Source of the DNA: Corynebacterium felinum
GTDB taxonomy: Bacteria; Actinomycetota; Actinomycetes; Mycobacteriales; Mycobacteriaceae
Direction of reading: 5' to 3'
Assembly: GCF_030408755.1 (NCBI RefSeq)
Contig: NZ_CP047209.1
Span: forward strand, 2,232,001 to 2,296,000
Length of the DNA stretch: 64,000 bases
Both the position numbers and the translations under genes were made by a program. Of this stretch, positions 18,013-25,812 are shown one piece after another; position 1 is the stretch's first letter; each line of letters starts with the position of its first letter. The notes below the pieces were generated by a model, which had not been told where the DNA came from, ran no database searches, and worked only from the letters and a program-made list of their open reading frames with translations.

Positions 18013-18285
18013 GAAACCGTGCGTTTGGGCAAGCGCATCAAGCTCACGCCCAAACTGCGCCAACTCATCTTCAGTGCCGGACAAAAGTTGGCGACAGTCC
18101 ACCCTGCCCCGAACAGTGGAACGCTCCCACTTTGTGCAGGAGGCAATGTCGAGGAAATCCGTGCTTGTGCTCACCGCACAAGGCTCAGACTTCAGGGTTT
18201 TTACCATGGTCTCCTCTACAGTCATCCGGAAACCGCAAGGCATACCGTTGACGCAGAGAAAAGCGAATTGCTGATGAGAGAACAT
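17986..18285 (-). CDS. Small hypothetical protein convergent with acpP
   Basis: 99 residues, with Cys at about residues 11, 17, 36, 50 and 64. The start ATG 18285 is preceded by GAAAGGAATAAACC, a good ribosome binding site, and the protein has ordinary composition, so I believe it is real. It overlaps the acpP 3' end by 27 bp. No recognisable family; an alternative start is the internal ATG at about residue 21. Confidence 0.55.
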   Translation of the reverse strand: MFSHQQFAFLCVNGMPCGFRMTVEETMVKTLKSEPCAVSTSTDFLDIASCTKWERSTVRGRVDCRQLLSGTEDELAQFGRELDALAQTHGFSASLELVG

Positions 18286-18338
18286 TGGTTTATTCCTTTC
18301 GTTTGAAAAATGTCGTCTTCCCCAACGAATTGTTCAAA

Positions 18339-18384
18339 CAAAAAGATGTGACCTCCGATTCAAGTCATCTTTAGTCACATCTTC
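18339..18384 (-). terminator. Terminator of the beta-lactamase-like gene
   Basis: A perfect 10-bp inverted repeat, AAGATGTGAC and GTCACATCTT with a 21-base loop, is followed on the minus strand by TTTTTG. It lies 45 bp after the stop at 18428. Confidence 0.7.
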
Positions 18385-18427
18385 AACTCTCAATAACAGC
18401 TTTAACCCCCAAATACCCACCCATTTA

Positions 18428-19252
18428 TTAAAGCTCAACTAGAGCTTTAAACAACGCCTCATTGGTTTCAGACCACAACGGTTTCGCCCAATTCCCAAAC
18501 GGACGATCAGTTAAAACTACCATGCCCACACCCTTTTCCGGCGCAACCCACACATACGTGCCCGATTGCCCAAAATGCCCCACCACCTTTTCCGGCATCT
18601 GCGCACCCAACCAATGCGGATCTTTCACCCCACGAATCTCAAAACCCAACCCCCACGGGCACGGCCGCTGCATACCAAAACCAGGCACAACACCCGACAA
18701 CTCAGGAAAATGCACCGACGAAGCCACATCCAACGTGCGCTGATCAATCAAGGTCGGATTCAACAACTCCTGCACAAAATTCGACAAATCCGAAACACAA
18801 CTACGCGCCTCATGACCCGCCGAACCCCACAACACCGTTGAACTCATACCCAAAGGCGCAAAAACAGCCTCATCCACATACTGCGCAAAAGGCATCTCAG
18901 CTTCCTTCGCCACGGCGTCGGCAAGCAACTCAAAACCATAGGAAGAATAAACCCGGCGCGTCGCGGGCGGCCTTAACGGATCACCCTTTTTAAACCCCAC
19001 ACCCGAAGCATGCGCCAACAAATGCCGCACAGTCGAACCCGCCACCGGCGAATCCAGATCAAAAACACCCTCCTCAATGGCAATAAGAAAACCATAAGCA
19101 GCCAAAAGTTTAGTCACGCTCGCCAACTCAAAAACGTGCGAAACATCCCCATGCGAAGCCACCTGCACCCCACCACTAAACGCAGCCGCAGCAACATTAT
19201 CTGCCGGCCACGCATCAAAATTCACATCAAGCACCGAACCAACCACCTTCAA
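18428..19252 (-). CDS. Serine hydrolase of the class C beta-lactamase/esterase family
   Basis: 274 residues. The SxxK motif is SVTK (Ser near residue 45), the second motif is YSS in RVYSSYGFELLAD (Tyr-Ser in place of the usual YxN), and the third is HFGQSG, corresponding to HxG. No signal peptide, so probably a cytoplasmic esterase or peptidase rather than a secreted beta-lactamase. It lies 7 bp downstream of the TRIC-like gene on the same strand and is probably co-transcribed with it. Confidence 0.85.
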   Translation of the reverse strand: MKVVGSVLDVNFDAWPADNVAAAAFSGGVQVASHGDVSHVFELASVTKLLAAYGFLIAIEEGVFDLDSPVAGSTVRHLLAHASGVGFKKGDPLRPPATRRVYSSYGFELLADAVAKEAEMPFAQYVDEAVFAPLGMSSTVLWGSAGHEARSCVSDLSNFVQELLNPTLIDQRTLDVASSVHFPELSGVVPGFGMQRPCPWGLGFEIRGVKDPHWLGAQMPEKVVGHFGQSGTYVWVAPEKGVGMVVLTDRPFGNWAKPLWSETNEALFKALVEL

Positions 19253-19259
19253 CTTTCTC

Positions 19260-19994
19260 CTAACCCTTCACAGGCTTCGTCGACTTACGCCCTAAACGCC
19301 AACCTTTACGCTCCGAACGCCGGATCAACCCACGCACCTGGGCGGCAGTCATGTTCACCGGCGCCCACTTTTCACTCCGATACAACACCCACCCACGCCA
19401 ATACGCGATGATAGCCAAACCAGCGCCCAAGAACGGTGACACAATCATCCCCATCGCATCCAAATCGAACACATGGAAGACCACAACACTGACCGCGCTA
19501 ATCGTTGCCGGAACAGCATACAACGTACCCCCACCAAAAATCGCCGGAATCTGGCCAGTAACAACGTCACGAATCATTCCGCCACCCACAGCAGTGAGCA
19601 CACCCATAAACACAGCAGAAACCACCGGCATATCAAAAGTTAGAGCCTTCACAGCACCGGTGACCGCCCACACACCCAACACAATGGCGTCACCATGCAC
19701 TTTAAATAGCTCCCACGGTTTACCGTGCAGATCAGTCATCAGCGCAATAACTGCGCCCACGATCGCCAACAACAAATAGGTGGGATCAGCAATCGCCGCA
19801 GCGGTTCCCTTCTGCATAAGAACGTCGCGCAACATACCCCCGCCGAGAGCGGAGAACAGTGCGAGGAAAACAAAGCCCACAAAGTCGAAGTTTCGTTGGC
19901 GTGCAATCGTTCCCCCGATAATCCCATTGAGAACAACACCGATGAGATCGAAGGTTTGATACAGATTCAGGATCAAAGGATCAACGTGATGCAT
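19260..19994 (-). CDS. Trimeric intracellular cation (TRIC) channel-like membrane protein
   Basis: 244 residues with about seven membrane helices. It contains the two family repeats, GGGMLRDVL and GGGMIRDVVTGQIPAIF, one in each pseudo-symmetric half (UPF0126/YadS-type). Bacterial members conduct K+ or are implicated in glycine export; the substrate here is open. The C-terminus is basic. Starts ATG 19994. Confidence 0.9.
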   Translation of the reverse strand: MHHVDPLILNLYQTFDLIGVVLNGIIGGTIARQRNFDFVGFVFLALFSALGGGMLRDVLMQKGTAAAIADPTYLLLAIVGAVIALMTDLHGKPWELFKVHGDAIVLGVWAVTGAVKALTFDMPVVSAVFMGVLTAVGGGMIRDVVTGQIPAIFGGGTLYAVPATISAVSVVVFHVFDLDAMGMIVSPFLGAGLAIIAYWRGWVLYRSEKWAPVNMTAAQVRGLIRRSERKGWRLGRKSTKPVKG

Positions 19995-20052
19995 AAGTGT
20001 GGCAAGTGTTTTCTGTGCGACTGAATAGGAGAATGCTGGCGGAATTACTCAA

Positions 20053-20090
20053 ACCCCCAGAGCTTTTATGCAAAAACTCTGGGGGCTTAT
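20053..20090 (-). terminator. Terminator after tRNA-Met
   Basis: The stem CCCCCAGAG / CTCTGGGGG lies between the tRNA and the TRIC-like gene, with T-rich sequence on both sides; it best fits termination of the minus-strand tRNA. Confidence 0.65.
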
Positions 20091-20095
20091 TTAAG

Positions 20096-20169
20096 TGGGG
20101 CCACCGGGGCTCGAACCCGGGACCAACGGATTATGAGTCCGCGGCTCTAACCGACTGAGCTATAGCCCC
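20096..20169 (-). tRNA. tRNA-Met-type (anticodon CAT)
   Basis: Minus-strand cloverleaf: acceptor GGGGCTA paired with TGGCCCC, anticodon stem GCGGA/TCCGT with loop CTCATAA and T-arm GTTCGAGC. The 1:72 pair is a normal G:C, so it is not the initiator. It is either elongator tRNA-Met or tRNA-Ile2, in which C34 becomes lysidine; sequence alone does not settle which. No CCA encoded. Confidence 0.9.
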
Positions 20170-20374
20170 ATGTTCAATCACCACTGCGCGTGGGTGAACA
20201 CTTATGAAAGTATAACCACTTGAAGGCTTATTCGTTAAACCATCCACAATCATGCCCATGACCTGCTGATTTGTGCTGTTTTAAAGAACCGTTGTATAGT
20301 TTTCCTCGTTGCCAAGGAGCGCAGCAGAAAGAAAAGTTCTTCTTTCTACGCAGTACTTCTTCAACAGCCACTAT

Positions 20375-20447
20375 TCCCCCATAGCTCAATTGGCAGAGCA
20401 TTCGACTGTTAATCGAAGGGTTACTGGTTCGAGTCCAGTTGGGGGAG
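20375..20447 (+). tRNA. tRNA-Asn (anticodon GTT)
   Basis: Acceptor TCCCCCA pairs with TGGGGGA, D-arm GCTC/GAGC, anticodon loop CTGTTAA and T-arm GTTCGAGT; discriminator G. No CCA encoded. Followed by its own terminator. Confidence 0.95.
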
Positions 20448-20455
20448 CAACACAG

Positions 20456-20488
20456 CCCCAGTCAAAGAATTTCTTTGACTGGGGTTTT
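20456..20488 (+). terminator. Terminator of tRNA-Asn
   Basis: CCCCAGTCAAAG pairs with CTTTGACTGGGG and is followed by TTTTTC, 9 bp after the tRNA. Confidence 0.9.
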
Positions 20489-20822
20489 TCGCACCTGCCC
20501 CTCGCGCGCTATCTGGCCATCCCCTCACGCAAGCCTTCGATACACCTCAAGAGACACAGGTGTTCGTTTCCGCTACGATCTACCAACCAGCTGTGTGGAT
20601 GAAGCTCGCGCACAGCTCAACAAACGCATGCACGGGGTTGTTCAACTCGAAACAAAACTGCACAGACCTTGAGCTGCCCTTTTTAACACTGGTCACCCTG
20701 ATCCATTGTGTTTACGACATCCACCCCCAATTCGTGTAGCTGTTCTCACAGTGCCACTGAAAGCACCGATAAGCATTTAATATTGAAGTAATTGTCCACC
20801 TTGAACATAAAAAGAGGTTCCT

Positions 20823-21098
20823 GTGTCTGAACTCAAACCAACTTTCACCGACGTGAAATCACGCAAAATCGTCACTCGGCTGATTGAAGAAAATACCTTC
20901 GAATACCTTGCTGTCGAGCGCATCAGCGAAGACGGCACCACCGCTGAGCAGATTTTGCAGCTCAACATTTACGATGCGAAGCGCCTTGCCCAAGCGTGCG
21001 AAACTTTCATGCAACGCAGTATCGCCCGTAACTTCGCTGAGTTCTCCGGCCACCTCACCCCCACCGACCGCGCCGATATCCTCAACGAAGACGCCTAA
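20823..21098 (+). CDS. Small conserved-looking hypothetical protein
   Basis: 91 residues from GTG 20823, preceded by AAAAGAGG. Hydrophilic, mixed beta then alpha (ERISEDGTTAEQILQLNIYDAKRLAQACETFM), no signal peptide. A clear terminator follows at 21120. I do not recognise the family. The 370 bp between tRNA-Asn and this gene shows nothing else beyond the tRNA terminator. Confidence 0.7.
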   Translation: MSELKPTFTDVKSRKIVTRLIEENTFEYLAVERISEDGTTAEQILQLNIYDAKRLAQACETFMQRSIARNFAEFSGHLTPTDRADILNEDA

Positions 21099-21119
21099 AC
21101 GCGTCGTTATCGCACACAC

Positions 21120-21156
21120 ATCCTGCCTCACGTGAGTCCATGAGGCAGGATTTTTA
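21120..21156 (+). terminator. Terminator after the 91-aa gene
   Basis: The perfect stem ATCCTGCCTCA / TGAGGCAGGAT with a 10-base loop is followed by TTTTAT. Confidence 0.9.
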
Positions 21157-21364
21157 TGTCCCAGCCCAGCGCTTACACAACTGGGCTGAATCTATACGCC
21201 ACAGGCCACGCTGGCGTGGCACCCACTTTGGTAGAGTGTGGTGGAAGTCCCCCGCTTGTGCTTGCTATGGGGATGAGTTCACAGTTTCGCTCAACGTTGT
21301 CGCGGGCAGTTTCGCAACTGTATCCCCGTGTGACTGTTGTTATTTAAAGGAGCAGTTGTTCACC

Positions 21365-21607
21365 ATGATCCAGTTCGTCATCGGCGCCGCCGCAGGCTAC
21401 GTTTTTGGAACGAAAGCGGGGCGCAAGCGTTACGAACAGCTCAAAAAAGGTTACCAAGCTGCGGTCAACTCGCCTGTGGCAAAGCAGGCAGTCAACGTTG
21501 CTCGTAAAACTATCGCTGACAAACTCGATCCACAGCCGAGGATGAAGGAAATTAAAGACCTCGGCAAGGACAAAAACACCACCATTTTGGAGCCTGATCG
21601 GGACTAA
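21365..21607 (+). CDS. YtxH-like small membrane-anchored protein
   Basis: 80 residues. The N-terminal hydrophobic segment with FVIGAAAGYVFGTKAGRKRYEQLK is the YtxH-type glycine-zipper helix followed by a basic helix; the C-terminal half is charged. AAAGGAG precedes it. TTG three codons upstream (21356) is an in-frame alternative start but too close to the ribosome binding site. The longer open frame upstream runs through a terminator and is rejected. Family role unknown. Confidence 0.75.
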   Translation: MIQFVIGAAAGYVFGTKAGRKRYEQLKKGYQAAVNSPVAKQAVNVARKTIADKLDPQPRMKEIKDLGKDKNTTILEPDRD

Positions 21608-21724
21608 CAGCACCAAAACGTGGCTGAGGCCACACCCCATACTCTGATGGTTGTATAACTATCCACGGTAGAATACACAAGGTTAGAACCTTGATAGATC
21701 TTTGAAAGGCTCGGTCTTTTTATA

Positions 21725-22291
21725 ATGGCACGTACTTCCCGTTCTTCTCTTCTCGCCGCAACTGCTGTCCTCACCGCTGGTGTTGTTCTTGCAGCCTGCA
21801 CCCCTCCCGGTGAGGTAGATTCTGACAAGAAGATTGACACTGCTGTTGAAGGCAAGGTTGTCACCGCTCCTTCTTCTGCTGACGCAATGGCACCTGCTTC
21901 CACCGACGCTGAGGAGCCTGCCGCTGAAAACGTCAAGGTTTCGGCCTCCGCAACCCAGCTTGCTCAAGGCGATGCCCTGACCGTGGAACTGACCGGCCTG
22001 AATCCTAAGGTTGGCTACTACACCGCTATCTGTGCTGCTGGCACCGCTGAAGGCGAAGTTCCTGCATGCACCGGCACCCTGACCGATCCTGCAACCGCCG
22101 CATGGATCACCAACTCCGGCCGTGGCACCACCACTATGAGCGCTGAGGGCGCTGCAACGGTGAACATCACCGCCACCGCTAAGGGCGACAACGTTGACTG
22201 CACAACCAATGAGTGCGTGATCAAGGTCTTCGGTGATCACTCTGAAGGCTTCCGCAACGTCGCTGAGCTGCCTGTCACCTTCACTTCTTAG
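21725..22291 (+). CDS. Secreted lipoprotein, neocarzinostatin-like fold suspected
   Basis: 188 residues. A signal peptide with a hydrophobic stretch ends in a lipobox LAAC with Cys25. A low-complexity Ala/Glu/Pro linker (residues 40-70) is followed by a beta-rich domain with Cys residues in TAICAAG, PACTG and the CTTNEC segment, compatible with two disulfides as in neocarzinostatin-type immunoglobulin folds. That fold call is inference. No ligand can be named. AAAGG lies upstream of ATG 21725, somewhat distant. Confidence 0.75.
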   Translation: MARTSRSSLLAATAVLTAGVVLAACTPPGEVDSDKKIDTAVEGKVVTAPSSADAMAPASTDAEEPAAENVKVSASATQLAQGDALTVELTGLNPKVGYYTAICAAGTAEGEVPACTGTLTDPATAAWITNSGRGTTTMSAEGAATVNITATAKGDNVDCTTNECVIKVFGDHSEGFRNVAELPVTFTS

Positions 22292-22435
22292 AGCATTTCG
22301 CTTATTCCCTCTCCCCCACCTTGTGTGTATCGTCGCTACTGCGAAGCCCACTGCCAGTGCGCTTGACCACCGCGTTGACACTCAAGGTGGGGGTTTTGTT
22401 CTACTAGAATCTGCCCCTTCAGTGAAAGTCACCTT

Positions 22436-22822
22436 GTGGAATACAACGATCTTATTCCCGAACTAATAGTCACCGATATTGAAAAGTCCCGCTGGTTTTA
22501 CTGTGATCTACTGGGGTTTACCGTTGAATATGAGCGCCCCCAAGAAAAATTTCTGTTCATTTCACTCAGAGGCATTCAGCTCATGCTTGAACAAGGCAGC
22601 CACCACGAACTAAGCACACTGAGTTACCCTTTCGGCCGCGGTATGAACCTCACCTTCGGGGTACCAAACATCAAGGACGTCTACGCCCAATTGATCGCAG
22701 CGAACTATCCTATCCATCGCCCCTTGGAACGCCGCGAATTTCAGGTTGATCAACACGTGGTCACCCCTCAAGAATTCGCCATCCTTGACCCTGACGGATA
22801 CTACATCCGTATTTCTGACTAG
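22436..22822 (+). CDS. VOC-superfamily (bleomycin-resistance/glyoxalase-like) protein
   Basis: 128 residues from GTG 22436. Two beta-alpha-beta-beta-beta halves are visible: LIVTDIEKSRWFYCDLLGF in the first, MNLTFGVPNIKDVYAQL in the second, ending FAILDPDGYYIRI. It is most like the metal-free bleomycin-binding members that sequester the drug, but metal-dependent glyoxalase relatives cannot be ruled out. No nearby partner. Confidence 0.75.
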   Translation: MEYNDLIPELIVTDIEKSRWFYCDLLGFTVEYERPQEKFLFISLRGIQLMLEQGSHHELSTLSYPFGRGMNLTFGVPNIKDVYAQLIAANYPIHRPLERREFQVDQHVVTPQEFAILDPDGYYIRISD

Positions 22823-23755
22823 CAACACAAACCCATCACTACAGGCTAAACCGCCAGCAAGCTCCTACCCGAGATTCAGCTTTTCCGCGCAGAAAACGAG
22901 TGCCGACAGTGTTGGTCAACTCTGCGTTCACTTGTGTTGCAGAAAATTTCTTTCCATACAGCACTCCCAAAACAATCGCACGACACATGACCAGGCAGGT
23001 CCTCACCCCCAAGCCTGACCCCACTTTTGCTGCGTCAAAGGTGAGTATGCAACGCCACTGGGTTCAGACGAAATACTCAGACACATGCTTGAGGGCAGAA
23101 AACCTCGTGCGAAACCCCAGCCCGTGGCTACAGGGGCGTGGCGAGTGGAACGTCAAGGACATGCACGCGGGAGCGAGGGGGTGTATTCAGAGTGGTGTGG
23201 GATCATGAAAATCACGCTGCTCTTCAACACGTGTGTGTTTATGTGTTGGGTATTGCTTGAAGCTTCGACCACGATCTACTCGCGAGTTCACCAGGGCACG
23301 TAGTAAGGACTTCAGTGCATCACAGATGCTTTTGTGCTGTGATGAAAAACTAGGATCACCTTCATGGCTTGCATTTTTGCGAGCTAACCTTCAACCTCAC
23401 ATTCGTTTGAGCACGGAAGTCGGATTGTGACTCAAGTGCGTGGTGTTGAGCGCATTCACTCTGTGATCGTATGTGCATATCTAGCACTGTGCTGAGTAGC
23501 GATAGAAGGCTTTGGAAATATAAGAGAAATATTAATTCGACATAGAGCAAGTGCTACCTGCAAAACCGCAGGTCAATTTTTCACTTGTGTGCTGAAAGTC
23601 GAATCAGTATTTTTGAATCAATCCCCACATATTTATAGGCATGCTTTTCGGCCACGGTGTACAGGACTTTCTCGCCACATCACGACGATCACGCTTCAGT
23701 GCCCTGTCGGCTCCTAAGCCTTCTTTTGAGGATGCAATTTCGTGATGAGAAAACC
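22823..23755. other. Gene-free region with IS debris
   Basis: About 930 bp with no ORF I can support. The stretch 23080-23220 is a decayed relative of the IS 5' end (see separate entry) and the last 14 bp form an IS end abutting dnaG. The rest, 22830-23080 and 23220-23740, shows no hairpins or coding character I trust. Confidence 0.5.
23080..23220 (+). repeat. Decayed IS 5'-end fragment
   Basis: Aligns with the first 140 bp of the MITE and full IS: shared GTGGAACGTCAA, CACGCGGG, TTCAGAGTGG (against TTCAGAATGG) and GAAAATCA in the same order and spacing. No open transposase frame remains. Confidence 0.5.
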
Positions 23756-23757
23756 TC
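23744..23757 (-). repeat. IS terminal repeat at the dnaG 3' end
   Basis: GATGAGAAAACCTC equals the element's terminal repeat; read on the minus strand it begins right at the dnaG stop (TGAGGTTTTCTCATC). The upstream 15 bp also resemble the element's 5' end. Confidence 0.6.
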
Positions 23758-25648
23758 ACTGAAACACGCGCTGCAACAGTTCCCGGCGCGCCTGCTCAAG
23801 GGCAACGAGATCGGCGAACATCACGTTGTAGGTGGCTTCATCTTCGCTGGGACGCATGCGCTGCAGTTTGCTTTTTAAAATGGCAATCTGATTGCCCACG
23901 CGTTGTTCATGCAGGCGCGATAAGGTGCGGTCGGTGTGTTTGACCAAAGTGTCGGGGTCAGTGACATCAATAGTGAAGCCTTCGACGACCAGCTCAGACA
24001 CCACGCTTTTGCCTACGAGATCGTGAACATTGTCGGTGATGTGTGCCAGGAATTGATTATCAGCGGCAGCACACCCGCCGGTGGCGATAATCGCGTTGAA
24101 AATGGCTCGGTACGTTTCGTTACTGAAGGCGTCTTCAGGAAGCCCATCGAAATAGTGCCCAGCAAACGCGGGGAATTGGAGCGCGAGTTTCAAAGATTCG
24201 CGCTCCGGCCACAGGCGGGGTTCCTTCGGATCGGGGTGGGCCATCATGGCTATAGCGGTGTGCGGGGTGTTGGATTCAAAACGTTTTGCCCGTTTTACCT
24301 CGTGACGTCGCTTCGGGTTGCGCGCAGCTTGACGCACTTGCTGCAGCACCGCGCTTTCATCATGCCAGCCCACCCAGCCCGAAAGCTGACGTGCATACTC
24401 AGCCTGAAGTACGTGATCCTTAATGTCGGCAACGATGGGAACTGCGCGTCGTAAAGCTTGCAGCCTGCCCTCAGCGGAATCGAGTGGGTATTCGGCGATG
24501 ATAGTGCGAATAATGAACTCAAACATGGGCACACGGCTGGCGACGAGATCGCGCACAGCGGCGTCGCCTTTCTTCAGCCGAAGATCGCAAGGGTCCATGC
24601 CTTCGGGGGCAACAGCAACATAAGACTGCCCCGTGAATTTCTGATCCCCATCAAAAGCACGCATAGCTGCTTTCTGACCTGCTTCATCACCATCAAAGGT
24701 GTAGATCAATTCACCGCGGAAGTAGCTATCATCCAACATGAGTCGACGAATCATTTGCAAGTGTTCCTCGCCAAAGGCGGTGCCACAGGACGCCACTGCA
24801 GTCGTGATGCCGGCAGCATGCATCGCCATCACATCCGTATACCCTTCCACCACTACACACTGGTGTTTGGTGGCGATATCTTTTTTCGCCATATCGAGGC
24901 CGAAAAGCACCTTCGACTTTTTATACAGCATGGTTTCGGGCGTGTTCATATACTTGCCCAAGTTGTCGTCGTCGAAAAGTTTGCGGGCACCAAAACCGAT
25001 CACATCACCGGAAGTGTTTTTAATCGGCCACAACAAACGGCGCCGGAAACGGTCAACGGGGCCGCGCTTACCCATAGTGGACAACCCCGCTGCTTCCAAC
25101 TCCTGAAAGCTAAACGATTTCAGCAAATGCTTCGTCATCGTATCCCAGCCGTCCGGGGCATACCCGCATTCAAACTGGTAAATCTGGTCTTTAGCAAAGC
25201 CGCGATCGAGCAGGAAACGGCGCGCAGTTGCCGCCGCAGGGGTTTCCAGCTGCTCCCGGTAGAAGCGGTGCGCGGCGCGGTTAGCTTCAATCAGGCGTTT
25301 GCGCGTACCAGGCTCCACACGCGGCGCACCGGTGGAACCGCCTTGATAGTTGATCTGATAGTGAATTTTCTCCGCCACTGCCTCGACCGCTTCGGGGAAG
25401 CTTAAATGCTCAACCTCCATGAGGAAGGTGAAAACATCGCCGCCTTTTCCGGTGGAAAAGCAGTGAAAGTAGCCATGATTGGGGCGCACATGAAAAGAGG
25501 GAGTTTTCTCATCCTTAAACGGGCTTAGGCCTTTGAGGCTGTCGGCGCCGGCGGATTTGAGTTGGACGTATTCGCCAACGATTTCTTCAATCGCTGCCTG
25601 CTCGCGAATTGCTTGGATATCTGTATCCGGTATGCGTCCTTTGCCCAT
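23756..25648 (-). CDS. dnaG: DNA primase
   Basis: 630 residues from ATG 25648. The zinc-domain region (residues 1-100), TOPRIM segment (VVVEGYTDVMAMHAAG near residue 270, FDGDEAGQKAA near 320) and C-terminal DnaB-binding region are in the normal order. It makes RNA primers at the replication fork. Oddity: the CHC2 zinc site is degraded. Ser42 and Lys45 stand where Cys and His are expected, and the second half reads HCFST, with Cys63 kept but Thr66 in place of Cys. The longer frame to 25780 lacks homology. The stop codon is formed by the first bases of an IS terminal repeat. glmS lies upstream on the same strand, 164 bp away. Confidence 0.95.
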   Translation of the reverse strand: MGKGRIPDTDIQAIREQAAIEEIVGEYVQLKSAGADSLKGLSPFKDEKTPSFHVRPNHGYFHCFSTGKGGDVFTFLMEVEHLSFPEAVEAVAEKIHYQINYQGGSTGAPRVEPGTRKRLIEANRAAHRFYREQLETPAAATARRFLLDRGFAKDQIYQFECGYAPDGWDTMTKHLLKSFSFQELEAAGLSTMGKRGPVDRFRRRLLWPIKNTSGDVIGFGARKLFDDDNLGKYMNTPETMLYKKSKVLFGLDMAKKDIATKHQCVVVEGYTDVMAMHAAGITTAVASCGTAFGEEHLQMIRRLMLDDSYFRGELIYTFDGDEAGQKAAMRAFDGDQKFTGQSYVAVAPEGMDPCDLRLKKGDAAVRDLVASRVPMFEFIIRTIIAEYPLDSAEGRLQALRRAVPIVADIKDHVLQAEYARQLSGWVGWHDESAVLQQVRQAARNPKRRHEVKRAKRFESNTPHTAIAMMAHPDPKEPRLWPERESLKLALQFPAFAGHYFDGLPEDAFSNETYRAIFNAIIATGGCAAADNQFLAHITDNVHDLVGKSVVSELVVEGFTIDVTDPDTLVKHTDRTLSRLHEQRVGNQIAILKSKLQRMRPSEDEATYNVMFADLVALEQARRELLQRVFQ

Positions 25649-25812
25649 AACGGATAAGTCTAACAAACCACCCCAACGAGGCCCGCCAGCACCTGTTTTC
25701 AGCGCCACTTTTGCGCGTATCGACGCCGAAACCCCCGTCACCTGCATCGGCAACGGGGGGAGGAAACTCAACGTGGACACACGCAGCGAGTGCTCAGCCC
25801 ACGATGTCGGGC

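Noticed and set aside
24458..25405. 315-aa open frame opposite dnaG
   Set aside because: Antisense of conserved dnaG; composition is that of a shadow frame.
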